Source: an uncultured Erythrobacter sp. (lineage in GTDB: Bacteria > Pseudomonadota > Alphaproteobacteria > Sphingomonadales > Sphingomonadaceae). Taken from it: a stretch of 64,000 bases of DNA. Every line of letters begins with the position of its first letter. Position 1 is the first letter of the stretch. The notes beneath the pieces were generated by a model. That model had not been told where the DNA came from and ran no database searches. It saw nothing but the letters and a program-made list of their open reading frames with translations. Location: assembly GCA_947500645.1 (NCBI GenBank), contig CANMSD010000002.1, positions 310,001-374,000 of the forward strand, read 5' to 3'. This document shows positions 61,333 through 64,000 of the stretch, in pieces. A program made the translations under genes and the position numbers.

Positions 61333-61962
61333 TCAGTTCACCGATTCGAGGTTGTCCTCGCCATCGTCCCGAGTTGGTTCATCCCCGCCAATTGCTGGCG
61401 GCAGAACCGAAGCGTCGATTTCGCCCGCCTTGTCATCCTCGGCAGCTTTGCCGTTCTGAGACTCACGTGGCTTGCGGCGGGTCGTGCGGCCTTCACCGCG
61501 CGGTTTGCGTGCGCGCTTCTTAGGCTCGCTCTCAGCTTCGTCGCCGGATCGAGCTTCTAGAGCCTCACCCTCTACGCCGCGATCACCTTCAGCCTGCTGC
61601 TCGGTCGATTGCTCATCCCGGCGTCCGCGAGGCCGACGGTTGCGACGGCGATTGTCGCCATCTTCGCCGTCGTCTTCGTCATCACTCGACTGGCCGCGCT
61701 CTTCCTGACGCTTGGCACGAGCTTCGTCTTGCCGGGCCTTATTATCTGCGATCACGCGCAGATAATGGTCCGCAAACTGCAGATAATACTCCGCCTGGAC
61801 GCGATCGCCATTGTGCTGCGCGTCCTGGGCAAGCTTCTTGTACTTATCCAGCAATTGCGGCGCATTGCCCCGCGCTCTGCTGTCTATGCGATTGAGCTGA
61901 TTGCCGCCGCCCTGATTGCGATTACCGCGTCCGCGGCGACGATTATTTCTGTTATTGTTCAA
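61333..61962 (-). CDS. DUF4167 family RNA-binding-like protein
   Basis: A 209-residue very polar protein. The conserved DUF4167 core is at residues 25-85 (NRIDSRARGNAPQLLDKYKKLAQDAQHNGDRVQAEYYLQFADHYLRVI), after an Arg/Asn/Gly-rich start (NNNRNNRRRGRGNRNQGGG) that suggests nucleic-acid binding. The rest is charged and disordered, with many Arg/Glu and Lys/Arg stretches. The family is common beside prmC and prfA in alphaproteobacteria, as here. Confidence 0.85.
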   Translation of the reverse strand: MNNNRNNRRRGRGNRNQGGGNQLNRIDSRARGNAPQLLDKYKKLAQDAQHNGDRVQAEYYLQFADHYLRVIADNKARQDEARAKRQEERGQSSDDEDDGEDGDNRRRNRRPRGRRDEQSTEQQAEGDRGVEGEALEARSGDEAESEPKKRARKPRGEGRTTRRKPRESQNGKAAEDDKAGEIDASVLPPAIGGDEPTRDDGEDNLESVN

Positions 61963-62192
61963 GGAATTCCATCCTCATTGGCGGTCAATTGACCCCTCTT
62001 CAATTGCGCCACCGCAATGCCTGGCGCGCCCCGCGCTGCACAAGCCGGGGACACATCCACGCGGCAAATCCAAGCGATAATTTGGAGCTTGGCCAGGCGA
62101 TTTGCATTCACTGCCAATCGGTGGCCTGATTCGGAGTTAGCGAGGCTAGGCGCATTTGCCAAGCCCTGATCAATTTTAGTCAACCTATAGAA

Positions 62193-63017
62193 TCAGACCG
62201 AATCCAGCACCAATGCACGCGGACGCGAGGCCAGATCGCGGTAAATTTCTGTCGTGAAGTCCTCGACGGCGGCAATTTCGCTGACCGCTTTGGCTTGCTC
62301 GGCACCGATTTCCAGCACTGCTTTGCCTATCGGCGTAAGCAGCCCTCTCAACTGGGGAATGATCGTCTTGTAGTCGTCAAGGCCGTCAGTTCCCGCGAAT
62401 AGCGCGGATTTTGGCTCAAAATCACGCACATCCGGGTCCAAAATGGCATTCGTTTCCACATAGGGAGGATTGGCAAGGATAAGATCGAATTGGCCGAGAT
62501 CATCACTCCAGCCTGCACTGTTCCAATCCGCGATTCTCAGATCCACTCGCCCAGACACCTCAAGGCGCCTTGCATTCTCGGCCGCCACCGCAATCGCCGC
62601 GGCAGATTGGTCGATCCCAATTCCTTCCGCGTCAGTCTCAGCTAAAAAGGTCAAGAGCAACGCGCCGCTGCCCACTCCCAAGTCCAAGACGCGTTTTGCA
62701 TCGCGTTTTTGGGCAAGCGCGGCCTCAATTACCGTTTCACTGTCGGCGCGCGGGATCAGCACGTCGTGAGTCAGCTGAAATTCCCGCCCGTAAAACTCTT
62801 GCACGCCGGTGATGTATGCGACTGGCTCGCGAGCCGCGCGGCGATCAATCAACTCGGCGAACGCCTCCGGTTTAGGCTCCGATGTTTTACGAAGCAGTAG
62901 GTCTGAGCGACTGACTCCTAGAGCGTGAGCCATCAAAACTTCGGCATCGAGACGCGCCGTATCGCTTGTCGCAGCCAGCCGCTCGGTGGCAGCGCGCAGC
63001 GCCTCCGAAATCATCAT
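62193..63017 (-). CDS. prmC: Release factor glutamine methyltransferase
   Basis: A 274-residue methyltransferase that modifies the GGQ glutamine of peptide release factors. The N-terminal helical domain ([21 protein letters not shown]) is followed by the SAM domain with [18 protein letters not shown] and the NPPY motif ([14 protein letters not shown]). The start overlaps the prfA stop by four bases (ATGA), so it is coupled to its substrate gene. Confidence 0.95.
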   Translation of the reverse strand: MMISEALRAATERLAATSDTARLDAEVLMAHALGVSRSDLLLRKTSEPKPEAFAELIDRRAAREPVAYITGVQEFYGREFQLTHDVLIPRADSETVIEAALAQKRDAKRVLDLGVGSGALLLTFLAETDAEGIGIDQSAAAIAVAAENARRLEVSGRVDLRIADWNSAGWSDDLGQFDLILANPPYVETNAILDPDVRDFEPKSALFAGTDGLDDYKTIIPQLRGLLTPIGKAVLEIGAEQAKAVSEIAAVEDFTTEIYRDLASRPRALVLDSV

Positions 63018-64000
63018 TCTGACAGTGCGGCGAGCCGCTTGCCCTCGTCTTCGGCAATGAGCGCATCGACCAATTCGTTCAGCCCTGGCCCCGCCAGAAC
63101 ATCTTCGAGCTTGTGCAGGGTGAGGCCAATGCGGTGATCGGTCACGCGTCCTTGGGGGAAATTGTAAGTGCGAATGCGCTCGGAACGATCGCCCGAACCG
63201 ACCATCGCTTTCCGCGCTTCGGCCTCGGCCCCCTGCGCCTCGTCGCGCATCTTTTCGTAAAGGCGTGCACGCAAAACCTGCATCGCTTTCGCGCGGTTCT
63301 TGATCTGGCTGCGCTCGTCCTGTTGCATCACGACCAGACCGGTTGGCAGATGCGTGATCCGCACCGCGCTGTCAGTAGTGTTGACGTGCTGACCGCCCGC
63401 GCCGCTGGCACGGTAGGTGTCGATCTTGAGATCATTGGTGTCGATCTGCACGTCGACCTCGTCCGGCTCGGGCAGAACGGCTACGGTCGCCGCAGACGTG
63501 TGGATACGCCCACCGCTTTCGGTGACCGGCACACGCTGCACGCGGTGCACACCGCTTTCGAACTTGAGCTTGGCGAAAACGCCTGTGCCCGTGATGTTGG
63601 CGACGATCTCTTTGAAGCCACCAACCTCGGAGGCATTCATGCTCACCGGCTCGACTTTCCAGCCCTGTTCGGACGCAAACTTTTCATACATTCGGAAGAG
63701 GTCGCCCGCGAAAAGTGCCGCTTCATCGCCGCCGGTGCCCGCACGGATTTCGAGCATGGCAGGCTTACTGTCAGCGCTGTCGCGGGGAAGCAGGGCGATG
63801 GCTAACCTGCGTTCGGCAGCGGGCAATTGCTCGCGCAATGCGGCCAGCTCCTCTTCGGCCATGGCCTTCATTTCCGGATCGCCAAGCATCTCTTCAAGCC
63901 CGGCGATCTCTTCGCGCATGGCCTTCACTTCGACCGAAAGCTTGGCCACCGGCTCCAGTTCGGCATAGTCGCGGCTGGCCTGCACGAACTCGTCGCCTTC
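63014..64000 (-). CDS. prfA: Peptide chain release factor 1 (5' end beyond window)
   Basis: Translation termination factor for UAA and UAG. About 329 residues are present; the start lies past the right edge. The GGQ loop reads [26 protein letters not shown] and the PxT-type stop-codon region reads [17 protein letters not shown] with the RF1-type PVT. It precedes prmC, whose product methylates the GGQ glutamine. Confidence 0.97.
   Translation of the reverse strand, partial: EGDEFVQASRDYAELEPVAKLSVEVKAMREEIAGLEEMLGDPEMKAMAEEELAALREQLPAAERRLAIALLPRDSADSKPAMLEIRAGTGGDEAALFAGDLFRMYEKFASEQGWKVEPVSMNASEVGGFKEIVANITGTGVFAKLKFESGVHRVQRVPVTESGGRIHTSAATVAVLPEPDEVDVQIDTNDLKIDTYRASGAGGQHVNTTDSAVRITHLPTGLVVMQQDERSQIKNRAKAMQVLRARLYEKMRDEAQGAEAEARKAMVGSGDRSERIRTYNFPQGRVTDHRIGLTLHKLEDVLAGPGLNELVDALIAEDEGKRLAALSE

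Overview
The window is a 64 kb stretch of a Gram-negative chromosome, most likely an alphaproteobacterium of the order Sphingomonadales (Erythrobacteraceae-like). I base this on the style of the rpoB/rpoC, rplJL, groESL, metK-lnt and prfA-prmC-DUF4167 genes and on several secreted families common in that group. This is an inference from family recognition, not from a search. I saw no tRNA, rRNA, insertion sequence, phage or CRISPR array.

Layout. 1-6 kb: the 5' part of rpoC, a small secreted-protein gene inserted between rpoC and rpoB, and rpoB, all on the minus strand. 6.4-10.7 kb: a 41-residue exported peptide, a DUF2975 membrane protein with an XRE regulator, a secreted lectin-like protein, an AraC-type regulator and two small envelope proteins. 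11-12 kb: rplJ and rplL on the plus strand, so they are separated from rpoBC and point away from it. 12.2-12.8 kb: a frameshifted lipoprotein.

13.8-36.7 kb is the core of the window: a complete non-flagellar type III secretion system (T3SS). A minus-strand operon runs from a lytic transglycosylase through sctV, sctC, sctD, sctF, sctI, sctJ, sctK, sctL, sctN and sctO to sctP. A divergent plus-strand operon carries sctU, a fliO-like gene, sctQ, sctR, sctS, sctT and a LuxR-type HTH gene. Next to these lie candidate cargo genes. A pre-toxin plus DNA/RNA non-specific nuclease is directly followed by a YezG/DUF600-type immunity gene. A GHSLGG lipase is followed by an exported ankyrin-repeat protein and a 154-residue protein. 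A third gene encodes a 206-residue protein whose C-terminal 70 residues resemble the needle subunit SctF. Immunity genes make no sense for a eukaryote-directed weapon, so the most interesting reading is a T3SS used against bacteria. No known translocator, tip, gatekeeper or chaperone gene was recognised.

36.9-64 kb is mainly housekeeping and envelope functions: a MATE exporter, a secreted amidohydrolase, groESL with a CIRCE operator, a DUF885 lipoprotein peptidase, a DUF305-LVIVD protein, a beta-lactamase-fold protein, polA, an MscS channel and a CDC48-type AAA ATPase. A CoA-transferase operon follows, with a HAD-like lipoprotein gene inside it, then metK, lnt, a DUF4167 protein, prmC and the 3' part of prfA, which runs off the right edge.
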